DNA of 64,000 nucleotides from Bacterioplanoides sp965219715 (GTDB taxonomy: Bacteria > Pseudomonadota > Gammaproteobacteria > Pseudomonadales > Oceanobacteraceae), in the NCBI RefSeq assembly GCF_965219715.1, contig NZ_OZ244785.1, forward strand, positions 2,976,001-3,040,000. Direction: 5' to 3'. The notes beneath the pieces were generated by a model. It worked only from the letters and a program-made list of their open reading frames with translations, made no database searches and was not told the origin of the DNA. A program made the translations under genes and the position numbers. Position 1 is the first letter of the stretch. The number at the start of each line of letters is the position of its first letter. Below, one piece after another: positions 1 through 9,037 of this stretch.

Positions 1-2119
1 GCTGGTTCACCTGATTATCTTCAGCCAGCAGCACCAAACCGCTGAGCTTGATTTCATCTTTTGGTACTTCAGCCGGAGCGGCGTCGCGGTCTTTCACCGC
101 CGGTTCTGTTGTGCTCTGGTCATCCGCCTGCAGTGTTAACTGCAGAGTAAAACAACTGCCCTGGCCCAGCTCAGAGCTGACCTGAATATCCCCGCCCATC
201 GCCTGGGCCAGATGACGGCTGATGGTCAGCCCCAGGCCGGTACCGCCATATTTGCGGCTGGTGCTGGTATCCGCCTGACGAAAGGCCGAAAAGATCTGTT
301 CGATTTTTTCCTGAGAAACACCAATCCCGGTGTCATTAACACGGATATTCAGACGGTGGCTGTGATCGTTAATTGTTTCACCGGACACCCGGATTTCGAT
401 ACGCCCTTGCTCAGTAAACTTCAGCGCATTACTGACTAGGTTGGTAATGATCTGCCGGATACGCTTAGGATCACCTAACCAGCGAGCGGGCAGGGCAGAA
501 TCGTATAAATACACCAGTCCCAGGCCCCGGCGTCGTGATGGCTCGGAGAACAGCTGATAAACGTCGCGCAGCAACTTATTCAGGTCAAAGTCGATGCGCT
601 CGATTTCCAGGTTACCGGATTCAATCTTCGACAGGTCGAGAATGTCGTTAATGATATCGAGCAGGGCATTCGACGAGCTGTGGATAATCTCCAGATAATT
701 GCGCTGTTCATCCTGCAGCGGGCTTTCCAGTAACAACTCCGCAGCACCAAGAATACCGTTCATGGGTGTTCGGATTTCATGGCTCATGCTGGCCAGGAAG
801 ATTGATTTACTCTGGTTCGCCGCTTCCGCCTGAGACAAGGTTTCGCGAATGCGGCGGTTAGCCACTTCCAGAGCCGTGCGGTTGGCCACCGATTCGGATA
901 TATCCAGCCCCGCCAACACCACTTCCACCCGGCCGGTTCCCGGATCTTCTACCTTGGTGATGCGCCAGCTGATGATGGATTCTTTGCCAGATGCAGAAAT
1001 CATCGGACATTCCAGCGACAAGGTTTCGATGTCTGACGTCAGTAGTTCGCGCCACATCCCCAGCAGTCGCGCGGCTTCACTGTTGGGCAATAAACTGCGG
1101 ATCGGATAACCAATTAACTGCGACTGGGGCAGGTCGAGCATTGCCTGGGTTTGCTGGTTAATACGCTCAATATTGCCGTACTTATCACAAATCACCAGCA
1201 GGGTTTGCATCGAATCAAAATAGGCTGTCACCCGCTGTTGTTCGTTACGTAACTCCAGCTCCATGTGGTGACGCTTACTGATGTCATCACCGGTCACCAG
1301 CCAGCCGGTGTAACCTTCGCGATACCAGGGTTTTACGTGCAATGCCCAGCGGCCCACTTCCTGATACTGATCGAGCAGACTGCATTCGAAGTCGATGGCG
1401 ACATTGTCTTCCTTCGACTGCTGCAGGTATCCCTGAACCTTGTTCCAGTCTTCTTCGGTAACAATATCCTCGAGCTTGCTGCAGTCCTGCATATTAAACA
1501 GGCTCCAGAAAGCGGAGTTACCATCGGTAAAGTAAAAATTGCGCCCGACAAAAAAGGCGATGCCAGTCATGTGATCCAGACCCAGTTCACTGACCTTCTG
1601 ATCGCGTCGCTCAACCAGCCAACGTCTGCCAATCAGGTACAGCACCAGCACTAATACCAGGTTCAGACCCAACAGCCAGAGCCCCAGGTTCATCGCATCT
1701 TGCAGTAAAGGCTGGTACGAAACGGCCATAAACAAGCCATACCCGGAGCTGAGGCTGATCGCAACAATCTGATATTTATGGTGTTGCCAGGTGATACGCT
1801 CCTGGGTATCTCTGCCGCGAACAGCGTTCTGCAGCGCCATGGCAGGAATCCGTGCATTGTTTTCCCACAACACCTGCAGGCCCTGGGGGGACTGACGCAC
1901 ATAGCGCAGGATATAGCCGTCGTATTCGAGCTCTGCAGCATTAAAGTTAAAATCGGACGGGGAACGGGTCAGGTGGGATTTATAAGAGTTCGCTTTACGC
2001 AGCAGCTCGCCCGCCTGTTGATCCAGCGCGCGCTGATAATTAAGCCCGGCTCCAACAACAGCGCTGAGCAGTATCAGTAACAGGGCCAATGGCCAGAAAA
2101 GCGAAACCTTGCGGCCCAT
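1..2119 (-). CDS. Hybrid sensor histidine kinase (C-terminus cut by window edge)
   Basis: An inner-membrane sensor kinase that should autophosphorylate a His and pass the phosphate to its own receiver. The open frame runs from an ATG at 2119 off the left edge, giving 706 residues. In order: membrane segments near residues 7-24 and 144-163 with a periplasmic loop between them, two PAS-like regions (about 181-290 and 310-420), a HisKA domain with the phospho-acceptor His447 in SHEIRTPMNG, an HATPase domain (N box, DTGIGV, GGTGLGL), and the first residues of a receiver domain (LVLLAEDNQVNQ) at the edge. The gene has no partner regulator in view and ends upstream of lrgBA on the same strand. The signal it senses cannot be inferred. 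Family assignment is secure. Confidence 0.9.
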   Translation of the reverse strand, partial: MGRKVSLFWPLALLLILLSAVVGAGLNYQRALDQQAGELLRKANSYKSHLTRSPSDFNFNAAELEYDGYILRYVRQSPQGLQVLWENNARIPAMALQNAVRGRDTQERITWQHHKYQIVAISLSSGYGLFMAVSYQPLLQDAMNLGLWLLGLNLVLVLVLYLIGRRWLVERRDQKVSELGLDHMTGIAFFVGRNFYFTDGNSAFWSLFNMQDCSKLEDIVTEEDWNKVQGYLQQSKEDNVAIDFECSLLDQYQEVGRWALHVKPWYREGYTGWLVTGDDISKRHHMELELRNEQQRVTAYFDSMQTLLVICDKYGNIERINQQTQAMLDLPQSQLIGYPIRSLLPNSEAARLLGMWRELLTSDIETLSLECPMISASGKESIISWRITKVEDPGTGRVEVVLAGLDISESVANRTALEVANRRIRETLSQAEAANQSKSIFLASMSHEIRTPMNGILGAAELLLESPLQDEQRNYLEIIHSSSNALLDIINDILDLSKIESGNLEIERIDFDLNKLLRDVYQLFSEPSRRRGLGLVYLYDSALPARWLGDPKRIRQIITNLVSNALKFTEQGRIEIRVSGETINDHSHRLNIRVNDTGIGVSQEKIEQIFSAFRQADTSTSRKYGGTGLGLTISRHLAQAMGGDIQVSSELGQGSCFTLQLTLQADDQSTTEPAVKDRDAAPAEVPKDEIKLSGLVLLAEDNQVNQ

Positions 2120-2164
2120 GAAATATCCTTTGTGGGCAAGTCCGTTAACCATAGCGTTATATGG

Positions 2165-2851
2165 CTAAACAATCCATGGTAGTAGCAGTGCGTGCAGGGT
2201 AGCCGTCAGCGTCATCGCCATGGCCGCATAGGCAGCCTGTTCAGAGCCCAGCTCAAGCGCCCGGGCGGTGCCAATCGCATGGGCACAAATCCCCAGCGTT
2301 AAGCCAACGGTTTGTGCATCATCCTGACGCATCATTCTTAGTAATGCCGGCGCCATCGCAGCGCCAAAAATTCCAGTCACTATAACCGAAGCAGAGGCGA
2401 TGGCTGCAATGCCACCCACCTGTTCTGCAATGGCAATGGCAACCGGTGAGGTAATGGATTTGGTGGCAATGGTTTTGGCCAGAATTTCATCGCCAACCCA
2501 CCATTGGGTCAACAGTACAGCGCAAGCCACCGTAGTACCGCTGCCAACAATCACAGCCAGCGCTATGCGTTGCCACTGATCACGCATGGTGTGTAAAAAC
2601 TGATACAAGGGCACCGCCAGCATCACAATCACGGGCCCAAGCATAATATGGATCAGGTTTCCGCCTTCCATATAAACCTGATAAGGCGTATCGCTGAGCT
2701 CCAGCGTGGTCACCACCAGCGCAACACTGGATAAAATAGGCGGCAGAAACGGGCTGTTGCCAGTCGCTTTATAAACGTTCTGACCAATTACAAACGCGGC
2801 AATGGTCAGTGTTGCCCAGAACAACGGCAGGCTCAGCAATTCAGAGATCAT
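2165..2851 (-). CDS. lrgB: LrgB/CidB family membrane protein
   Basis: A 228-residue polytopic inner-membrane protein of the LrgB/CidB family, the partner of holin-like LrgA/CidA. It is almost entirely hydrophobic, with a conserved-looking central stretch (KSITSPVAIAIAE) and the glycine-rich HAIGTARALELG region typical of LrgB. The start overlaps the end of the upstream lrgA-like gene by 4 bases, so the two are co-translated. Homologues are linked to murein hydrolase control in Staphylococcus and to pyruvate or glycolate handling in other lineages. Which role applies here is not visible. There is no LytSR pair next to it. Confidence 0.88.
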   Translation of the reverse strand: MISELLSLPLFWATLTIAAFVIGQNVYKATGNSPFLPPILSSVALVVTTLELSDTPYQVYMEGGNLIHIMLGPVIVMLAVPLYQFLHTMRDQWQRIALAVIVGSGTTVACAVLLTQWWVGDEILAKTIATKSITSPVAIAIAEQVGGIAAIASASVIVTGIFGAAMAPALLRMMRQDDAQTVGLTLGICAHAIGTARALELGSEQAAYAAMAMTLTATLHALLLPWIV

Positions 2852-3189
2852 GATTGTTTGCCTCCCTTGCCCATGGTCATAATCAGTCCGGTGACCAGAA
2901 TGCCGGGTACCAGGCTAACAGCCAGAATCACAACCAGCTCAAAGCCGTAGTCGCTGATGATTTCTTTCTGGGTGATGATGCCGCTGCTGACGGGAATCAG
3001 GAATAAGGGTAATAACGGCGATAACGATTTAGTGGTTTGCTGCAGAGAATCAGGGGTTTTGCCGCGAATAACGAGAAAAATCAGCAGTAATAACATGCCA
3101 ACAATAGCGGCCGGAACAGGCAATGAAAACTGGCTTTGAAGAGCGCCACCAACAACAAGAAAGACTAAAAGAAAGAGAAGACCAAGCAT
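2848..3189 (-). CDS. lrgA: LrgA/CidA family holin-like protein
   Basis: A 113-residue protein with about four membrane helices and the LrgA/CidA pattern: an N-terminal hydrophobic hairpin, the LPVPAAIVGMLLLLIFL stretch, and a PLLPLFLIPVSSGI segment. It forms a two-gene operon with the LrgB-like gene, overlapping it by 4 bases. CidA/LrgA proteins are thought to oligomerise in the membrane in a holin-like way and, with LrgB, to affect autolysis or small-metabolite transport. The ATG at 3189 matches the usual family length. Confidence 0.87.
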   Translation of the reverse strand: MLGLLFLLVFLVVGGALQSQFSLPVPAAIVGMLLLLIFLVIRGKTPDSLQQTTKSLSPLLPLFLIPVSSGIITQKEIISDYGFELVVILAVSLVPGILVTGLIMTMGKGGKQS

Positions 3190-3265
3190 GAGCCATTTAT
3201 GCTTAAATATTTACCTCATTCTATAGATATATTCAAATACTACAACAACTAATGAACCGACAATG

Positions 3266-3291
3266 CGTGGCGATTCAACTAAATCGCCACG
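3266..3291. repeat. Perfect 10-bp inverted repeat
   Basis: Arms cgtggcgatt (3266-3275) and aatcgccacg (3282-3291) pair perfectly around a 6-base loop. It lies between lrgA and the unknown gene ending at 3349. No T-run follows on either strand next to the stem, so this is not a classical intrinsic terminator. It could be a processed-mRNA hairpin or an operator for lrgAB. Confidence 0.6.
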
Positions 3292-3292
3292 T

Positions 3293-3325
3293 AAAAACTA
3301 AAAGCCTAAGTGAATTTTAGTTTTT
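3293..3325. repeat. AT-rich 11-bp inverted repeat adjoining the first hairpin
   Basis: Arms aaaaactaaaa (3293-3303) and ttttagttttt (3315-3325) are perfect complements around 11 bases. The repeat starts one base after the GC-rich stem at 3266-3291. The two stems form a tandem hairpin block at the boundary between ordinary-GC lrgAB and the AT-rich genes to the right. A weak termination role downstream of the 3349 gene is possible. Confidence 0.5.
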
Positions 3326-3348
3326 GCCAGAAGTATGCATTATGCAAT

Positions 3349-4497
3349 TCAAAAAATTCCAGTTGATACTAATGAAGCTGTGCGGACTTCTTCCCATTTA
3401 TCTTCTAGTTGATCTATCTCGATAAAGACTAGTCCATCAGAATTTGCACCCATAAGGGTTCTTAATTCAACATCTAATTTTTGCTCTAAATTGAAGAACG
3501 GCCTATTAGTTACAGTATCATGATCATGATTGATCACACCTTGAGCCAGATAGTGAAACATCGTTCCGAACATTGACTCTGCATGATCTAGTGCGAATAC
3601 CGATGCTGACACAGCAACAGGCTCAATAAACTGATCCCAAAAGATATCTTTTATGAAAGCGGTATCAATTCCAAACTCCTCAGTATTACACTTTGGATCT
3701 GCACCAGGTAAACACACACTCTCTATAAAGCCTTTCAAGTAAGTTAAAAACTTAGATAAAGTTGCAACGTTTTTTAAATTCTCTGGCCATTTAAACTCTG
3801 TCATAAGCCAACTCTTTGCAATAAAGTTTACAAGAGTGAATAAAAAATTAGGCAAATAAAAATCTACGTCAAAATCAATTTCTTCTAGAGCATACTCTCC
3901 TGTCAAAACTCTTACTGTCGGCTCAAGCACTAAGACTTTACTACCATCAGGTTGTTCAAATAACCTCGGAAAAAATGATATGAAAATACCGAGTTTAGCC
4001 CACCCACTTTCAGCAGATAAATCTACATCGTAGTCAATATCCTTTCCCAAACCAACAAGATCTACGTTATGATTCCTGATAGTTCCATCGCCGCCAATAC
4101 TGTTAGAGCTAATCTTGATCTCTCGAGCATAAACTTGTGAAACCCCAGAGAACTTTAGCCCATCGGGGAATATCTCAGTATTATTTTGATCAGACTTGAA
4201 CGAAAAATAACCTCTTCGAAAATCAACATTTTCGCTAATTTCGTATCGTTGAAGAGGAATCCTACCAATTTCTTCTCCAACTAAAATACGGCCATTCATT
4301 CGAGCAAGATTTCGATTAATTTTTTCTAAGGCCTCTGTACATAAAAGGCTTAGCGAACGCTCATACTCGAAACATCCTTTCAAGTTTTTGGCAGACAGAT
4401 ACTGTCCATAAGAGTTAGATATAAAACCATCTGAGTAAATTGATACAGCAAAAGCTGAATTACATAGAAAAATTATTATCAAAATGGTGTATTTCAT
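3349..4497 (-). CDS. Secreted protein of unknown function (AT-rich)
   Basis: I do not recognise this protein. The frame opens further upstream, but ATG 4497 is preferred: it follows a good ribosome site (AAAGGAC) and begins a clear signal peptide (MKYTILIIIFLCNSAFA), giving 382 residues exported to the periplasm or outside. The mature part is acidic and has no repeat or catalytic motif that I can name. Cysteines occur in two close pairs (KGCFEYERSLSLLC and VCLPGADPKC), compatible with disulfides. It is markedly AT-rich and lies downstream of another AT-rich secreted gene on the same strand, 45 bases away, so the two may be co-transcribed and acquired together. Confidence 0.7.
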   Translation of the reverse strand: MKYTILIIIFLCNSAFAVSIYSDGFISNSYGQYLSAKNLKGCFEYERSLSLLCTEALEKINRNLARMNGRILVGEEIGRIPLQRYEISENVDFRRGYFSFKSDQNNTEIFPDGLKFSGVSQVYAREIKISSNSIGGDGTIRNHNVDLVGLGKDIDYDVDLSAESGWAKLGIFISFFPRLFEQPDGSKVLVLEPTVRVLTGEYALEEIDFDVDFYLPNFLFTLVNFIAKSWLMTEFKWPENLKNVATLSKFLTYLKGFIESVCLPGADPKCNTEEFGIDTAFIKDIFWDQFIEPVAVSASVFALDHAESMFGTMFHYLAQGVINHDHDTVTNRPFFNLEQKLDVELRTLMGANSDGLVFIEIDQLEDKWEEVRTASLVSTGIF

Positions 4498-4542
4498 ATG
4501 CAGTCCTTTACCTAAAAACACTTATTTAGCATAAAAATATAT

Positions 4543-4896
4543 CTATCCGTTTACTCCATACAATTCTAGTTTATAGACAAGCAACTCTTTTTCATCACTA
4601 TCAACATGGTCTTCCATTTGATTATCATTGCAGTTATTCGCCCCATTAAAGTGGAACTTAACATAGTGATTCATTGAATAGGCCAGTTTAGCCATATCTG
4701 CCAAATCAGGATAAAGGCTAGTATTTATATAGAAGTTTACATCACTAACATCAAGGCTAGAACCAGCGTCAATAGAGAAAAAAACATATCCACCATCGGC
4801 ACCTAATCTGTCTATTTTATATGCGCTGGGACAACTTGCAGAGTACGCAGAAATATTAATTGAGAGTAGGAGTAAAATTAGAGAGATTTTTTTCAT
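4543..4896 (-). CDS. Small secreted protein of unknown function (AT-rich)
   Basis: A 117-residue protein with a clear signal peptide (residues 1 to about 20, ISAYSASC), mature size about 10 kDa. Two cysteines (CPSAYKIDRLG and NNCNDNQ) may form a disulfide. No known domain is recognisable. It precedes the 3349-4497 gene on the same strand with a short gap, which suggests one operon. Composition is strongly AT-rich like its neighbour and unlike lrgAB and the AI-2E gene, so horizontal acquisition beside the tRNA-Leu is plausible. Confidence 0.65.
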   Translation of the reverse strand: MKKISLILLLLSINISAYSASCPSAYKIDRLGADGGYVFFSIDAGSSLDVSDVNFYINTSLYPDLADMAKLAYSMNHYVKFHFNGANNCNDNQMEDHVDSDEKELLVYKLELYGVNG

Positions 4897-5119
4897 CCGT
4901 GCTTAGCCTCGATTTCAGTAATTAATACCGATTACATATTAACAATGCTACGAAGAGCGCAGTATAAAAAGCAGATTTCTTATGTCTAATAATTAATCAG
5001 CACTATTGAGTAGCATAACAGAATATGAATTTACACAGACTTTGTTACAGAATGATTACAGAGGTGCACATAGAACACATTACCAATTGAAGACTATTTT
5101 TTACTTCTTTGATAATGAT

Positions 5120-5204
<85 letters not shown>

Positions 5205-5314
5205 ATGACAGGGCGCGCATATTAATAAAGCGCAGCGCGTTTGCCAAGCCCCTGATGCAATATTTTTCCACTGCACATCACATTGGCTTTTGCTAAGGTG
5301 GCGAAAATTGTTTT

Positions 5315-6352
5315 GTGGATAATCCGATTATGACGCAGGAGCGTACCCACCTGGCCAGCAATATCATCCTCACCGCTGCAGCGGCTGTGATTGTTATTGC
5401 CGGCGTTAAAAGTGCCGCAGCCATGCTGGTGCCTTTTTTACTGGCAATCTTTATCGCCGTAATCAGCGCCCCTCTGATGCGCTGGTTAACCTCCCATAAA
5501 GTCCCTGAAGTAGTTTCCGTTCTGACCCTGTTGTGTGGCTTTATTCTGGTGGGAACCATGCTGGCGACGTTTATCGGCAGTACGCTGAATTCGTTTTATC
5601 AGGATGTCCCTACTTACGAAGCCAAACTGGGAGGGCTGGTACAACAAGTCGTTACCTGGCTGCGTGATATGGGAGTTCAAGTAGCGGACAATATCGTTGC
5701 CGAATACGTTAACCCTGGGGCTGTAATGAAGATGGTTGGCACCGTGTTTAACGGCCTTGGTGGTGTGTTAACCAATACCTTCCTGATTCTGTTTACGGTG
5801 GTGTTTATTCTGCTGGAAGCCAGCAGCTTCCCGGCCAAATTAAAGCGTGCCTTTGGCGAGCAAACCACCGCGTTTGTGCAGTTTGAACGCTTCAGCAACT
5901 CAGTGCAGCAATACCTGGCGATTAAATCTCTGGTCAGTCTGGGCACCGGTGCCACCATTGGCCTGATCCTGTGGATTATCGGCGTTGACTATTTTGCTCT
6001 GTGGGCATTAGTGGCCTTCCTGTTGAATTACATTCCCAACATTGGTTCTATTATTGCGGCCATCCCGGCCGTATTGATTGCTCTGATTCAGCTGGGTGTC
6101 GGCGAAGCCGTTCTGGTGGGTGTGTCTTATGTGGTTGTAAACACGGTGTTTGGTAATGTGGTGGAGCCGCGCCTGATGGGCCGCTCGCTGGGTCTATCAA
6201 CACTGGTGGTATTCCTGTCGTTGGTTTTCTGGGGCTGGGTACTGGGTCCGGTGGGTATGTTGCTGTCGATTCCGTTAACCATGGTGATGAAGATCGCGCT
6301 GGAAAGCCGCCCTCAGTCACGCTGGATTGCTACCTTGCTGGATCATGACTGA
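5315..6352 (+). CDS. AI-2E family transporter (PerM/TqsA type)
   Basis: A 345-residue polytopic inner-membrane protein of the AI-2E transporter/permease family. Hydrophobic pairs lie near the N-terminus, with a central soluble stretch (about residues 70-130). The C-terminal half carries the family-typical LLNYIPNIGSIIAAIPAVLIAL and VVEPRLMGRSLGLSTLVVFLSLVFWGW-like segments. Some members export autoinducer-2 and others act as Na+/H+ antiporters or have unknown cargo, so the substrate is not assigned. The annotated start is GTG at 5315. An in-frame ATG at 5330 is an alternative, and neither has a strong ribosome site. It is monocistronic by spacing. Confidence 0.88.
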   Translation: MDNPIMTQERTHLASNIILTAAAAVIVIAGVKSAAAMLVPFLLAIFIAVISAPLMRWLTSHKVPEVVSVLTLLCGFILVGTMLATFIGSTLNSFYQDVPTYEAKLGGLVQQVVTWLRDMGVQVADNIVAEYVNPGAVMKMVGTVFNGLGGVLTNTFLILFTVVFILLEASSFPAKLKRAFGEQTTAFVQFERFSNSVQQYLAIKSLVSLGTGATIGLILWIIGVDYFALWALVAFLLNYIPNIGSIIAAIPAVLIALIQLGVGEAVLVGVSYVVVNTVFGNVVEPRLMGRSLGLSTLVVFLSLVFWGWVLGPVGMLLSIPLTMVMKIALESRPQSRWIATLLDHD

Positions 6353-6392
6353 ATCGGACATTGACCGTCCTTCCAGCTCCTTTTAAGTTGGC

Positions 6393-6413
6393 GATGGCCG
6401 CATTGCGGCCATC
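6393..6413. repeat. Perfect 9-bp hairpin in front of the small lipoprotein gene
   Basis: Arms gatggccgc (6393-6401) and gcggccatc (6405-6413) surround a 3-base loop. The stem is strong, but A-rich rather than T-rich sequence follows on the plus strand, so it may protect the 3' end of the upstream mRNA or shape the leader of the lipoprotein gene 22 bases downstream. Confidence 0.5.
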
Positions 6414-6435
6414 AAAACAATAAAAAGGAACCCCC

Positions 6436-6720
6436 ATGAAAAAACTGATTTTCTCCGCCCTGACCATTGCTCTGTTATCTGGCTGCTCGGGTCTGCGTAC
6501 CACCGACGAAACCTTCTCTTCACACGCCGAAAACTTCAATTTACTGTTTATGCAATTCCCGGGTGGCGACACTCAGGAACGAGCCATGGCACTGGTTCCG
6601 CCGGGTGCAACCGTTACCACTCTGATCTCTACGCCCAACGATACCGACTCCCTGATTGGTGTTTTAAGCCGTTTATTAGGTGTCGACTACACCACAGTAA
6701 ATGGTGAACTGAAAAAGTAA
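6436..6720 (+). CDS. Small lipoprotein of unknown function
   Basis: A 94-residue protein with a lipoprotein signal (MKKLIFSALTIALLSGC, modified Cys at residue 17) and a strong ribosome site (AAAAAGGA) before ATG 6436. The short mature part (FSSHAENFNLLFMQFPGG... VTTLISTPNDTDSLIGVL) has no motif I can name. It resembles small periplasm-facing lipoproteins that report envelope state. It lies just upstream of a CpxRA-like system on the same strand, so an envelope-stress link is possible but not shown. Confidence 0.75.
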   Translation: MKKLIFSALTIALLSGCSGLRTTDETFSSHAENFNLLFMQFPGGDTQERAMALVPPGATVTTLISTPNDTDSLIGVLSRLLGVDYTTVNGELKK

Positions 6721-6848
6721 TCAGCGATTCCAGCCGCGCACTGCGGCTGGCTTCCCATATTTATTTCAACCTTCGTAAGGAAGGGTCAAAACTGCTGTTC
6801 TGGCGCAGTTTCTGGCGCTAATCTCCCTGCAGATACCCGGGAGATGTT

Positions 6849-7541
6849 ATGTACCAGATTCTTTTAATTGACGACGACTTTGAACTTGGCGAGCTGCTGC
6901 AGGAATACCTGGGCATGGAAGGCTTTGAGCTGACCACCCGCCAGGATGGTGAATCCGGTCTCGAAGCGGCGTTATCAGGTGACTACAATCTGGTTCTGCT
7001 CGACGTGATGTTGCCGAAAATGAACGGCTTCGAAGTGTTAAAAGCATTACGCGAAAAGTCATCCCTGCCGGTGATTATGCTGACGGCCCGCGGCGAAAGT
7101 GTCGATCGCGTATTGGGTCTCGAGCACGGCGCTGACGATTACATCCCCAAGCCGTATCACCATCACGAGCTGGTTGCTCGTATTCGGGCGTTATTCCGCC
7201 GTATCGAAATCAGCAGTGAATCCCCGGAAAAATCCGACAACAAATACGAAGTGGGCGTACTGAAGCTTGATCCATCAACACGGGTCGCAACCTGTGATGG
7301 TGTTGAACTGGCGCTGACCGGCGCTGAGTTTGGTGTGCTGCAGTGCCTGATGGATCACGTTGGTGAACTGGTCGATAAAGACAGTCTGTCGATTGCCGCA
7401 CTGGGTCGTCCGTTAATGGCGTATGACCGCTCGATTGATATGCACGTCAGCAACCTGCGGAAAAAACTGGGCAAACGTGATGACGACTCCGACTGGATAA
7501 AAACCGTGCGTGGCCGTGGCTACCAGCTGGTTAACGGCTGA
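6849..7541 (+). CDS. OmpR-family response regulator, CpxR-like
   Basis: A 230-residue DNA-binding regulator. The receiver domain (1-118) has the acidic pocket DDD at 8-10, phospho-acceptor Asp52 in LLDVMLPKMNG, Thr79 and Lys101 (IPKPY). A winged-helix OmpR/PhoB domain (about 135-228) ends in the usual VRGRGYQLV motif. The receiver is close to CpxR in MLTARGESVDRVLGLEHGADDY. The partner kinase starts 12 bases downstream, so they form one operon. CpxR-type regulators control envelope-stress genes. That role is inferred from similarity. One possible oddity: the recognition-helix region (SLSIAALGRPLMAYDRSIDMHVSNLRKKLG) is CpxR-like rather than PhoB-like. Confidence 0.9.
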   Translation: MYQILLIDDDFELGELLQEYLGMEGFELTTRQDGESGLEAALSGDYNLVLLDVMLPKMNGFEVLKALREKSSLPVIMLTARGESVDRVLGLEHGADDYIPKPYHHHELVARIRALFRRIEISSESPEKSDNKYEVGVLKLDPSTRVATCDGVELALTGAEFGVLQCLMDHVGELVDKDSLSIAALGRPLMAYDRSIDMHVSNLRKKLGKRDDDSDWIKTVRGRGYQLVNG

Positions 7542-7553
7542 GTAATCCATTCT

Positions 7554-8888
7554 ATGAGCTGGCACCGCACTCTTTTCTTCAAAATTTTCTTCTGGTTCTG
7601 GGCGGTCATCTTTCTCGCCATCTTTTCCGCTGTTTCCACCAGCCACTGGATCGCCGACGATTACGTCCGTGAAGCCAGCCAGCGGGAGCGGGTTCACCTG
7701 CTGCGGCTGATGGAACTCAAACGTCCGATTATGGCTGAAGGCCGAAAACTGTGGCGTAAGCTGCGCCCGGACTGGAACCTGGTTGCGGTTCCGGTGGATA
7801 TGGTCAGCCAGCTGCCACACGACGTTGAAGAGTTCGTCGACACCGCCGCCGACATGCGCAAAATTCTCTGGGGTCAGGAAGATGATTTTCTGATGGTCGG
7901 CCCGATTCAGCGTGGTGACTACCTTTATATAGGCATTCGCCGCCAGCACTGGAGCAGCATCTGGGATGACGAACAGCGCTGGATGGTGCCGATCGTATTC
8001 CTGGTGGTCGTTACCCTGTTGTGTATCGCTCTGGTCTGGAGCCTGACCCGGCCGATTCGCCGCCTGCAGCGCACGGTACGAAAACTGGGTAAAGGCGATT
8101 TCGACGTTTCTGAAATTAAATCTGATGCCAGCCGCTACGACGAAATTGGTGAGTTATCCGGCGATGTCATCGATATGGCGGAGGCGTTAAACCGATTGCT
8201 ACAAAGCCACCAGCAACTGCTGCGCGATGTTTCTCACGAATTGCGCTCACCACTGACACGCTTGCAGATCGCTTTGGGTATTGCCCGTAAAAAAGACCCT
8301 GAAGGCTCACTGCAAAACGAACACGACCGTATCGAACGTGCCGTTGGCCAGGTCGATGGTTTAGTTGGTCAGATCCTCGATCTGGCTCGTTTACAGCAAC
8401 AAGACAGTAATCAGCTGCACCTGGAACGCCGTTCGGTGGCCAGCCAGCTCGATAACTGGATCAAAGATGCTGAAATCGAAATGGATGAAAAACAGATCCA
8501 GCTGCAAAGCCGCTTGCCGGCAGAAGACATCGACTGCAACTGGGACTGGGTTCTGGTTGAGCGTGCCGTCGATAACATCCTGCGTAACGCCATTCGTTTC
8601 TCGCCCGAAGGCGGCAAACTGGATGTCAGCAGCCACCTGACCAACGACGGCAGTATTGAGATAGCCATTCAGGATCAGGGGCCGGGGGTTCCGGAAGAAG
8701 ATCTGAAACGCATTTTTGATCCTTTCACTCAGGTGGATTCTGCCCGTGACCACGCTTCCGGTGGTTATGGCATTGGCCTGGCTCTGGTTTACCGGATTAT
8801 TGAATTACACGACGGAATCATTGAGGCTTCCAATCAATCACCCGGTCTGCGTATCACAATGCGATTACCGCGTAAGAGGAATAACTGA
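7554..8888 (+). CDS. Sensor histidine kinase, CpxA-like
   Basis: A 444-residue inner-membrane kinase. TM1 (about 9-28) and TM2 (about 144-163) flank a roughly 115-residue periplasmic sensor. A HAMP domain follows (LTRPIRRLQRTVRKLGKGDF, about 165-215). The dimerisation domain has acceptor His228 in DVSHELRSPLTRLQ, nearly the CpxA sequence, and the ATPase domain has N box (DNILRNAIRFS), DQGPGVP and GYGIGLALV. It pairs with the CpxR-like regulator 12 bases upstream. The periplasmic domain is basic and has no Cys. What activates it is unknown; misfolded envelope protein is the family precedent. Confidence 0.9.
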   Translation: MSWHRTLFFKIFFWFWAVIFLAIFSAVSTSHWIADDYVREASQRERVHLLRLMELKRPIMAEGRKLWRKLRPDWNLVAVPVDMVSQLPHDVEEFVDTAADMRKILWGQEDDFLMVGPIQRGDYLYIGIRRQHWSSIWDDEQRWMVPIVFLVVVTLLCIALVWSLTRPIRRLQRTVRKLGKGDFDVSEIKSDASRYDEIGELSGDVIDMAEALNRLLQSHQQLLRDVSHELRSPLTRLQIALGIARKKDPEGSLQNEHDRIERAVGQVDGLVGQILDLARLQQQDSNQLHLERRSVASQLDNWIKDAEIEMDEKQIQLQSRLPAEDIDCNWDWVLVERAVDNILRNAIRFSPEGGKLDVSSHLTNDGSIEIAIQDQGPGVPEEDLKRIFDPFTQVDSARDHASGGYGIGLALVYRIIELHDGIIEASNQSPGLRITMRLPRKRNN

Positions 8889-8905
8889 TTATCTCTGACA
8901 AATCT

Positions 8906-9010
8906 GGGTAAAAACCCTGTTTTTTCTGGTAACAAGGGGGAGTTTTTGGTATTAAATACGCCCCCTTAACCCGGGTGTCTATTGGACTGAAGTACACCTG
9001 AGGGTTTTTT
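8906..9010 (+). promoter_or_regulatory. Hairpin-rich leader between cpxA-like gene and malic enzyme
   Basis: Three successive stems occupy this gap. First is GGGT/ACCC (about 8906-8917) followed by TGTTTTTTC, a weak intrinsic terminator for the two-component operon. Second is aaggggg (8934-8940) with ccccctt (8961-8967). Third is a composite stem, AACCC (8968-8972) with GGGTT (9002-9006) enclosing GGTGT (8974-8978) with ACACC (8994-8998), running directly into TTTTTT at 9005-9010. The last has terminator geometry only a few bases before the first possible malic-enzyme start. An attenuator is therefore possible. Confidence 0.5.
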
Positions 9011-9037
9011 ACAATGCGACAAGACTGGACGAGTACT

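Noticed and set aside
5314..5322. DnaA-box-like TGTGGATAA near the AI-2E gene start
   Set aside because: Only one copy, no AT-rich unwinding region or cluster; similar words at 13498 and 33900 lie in coding sequence. Not an origin.
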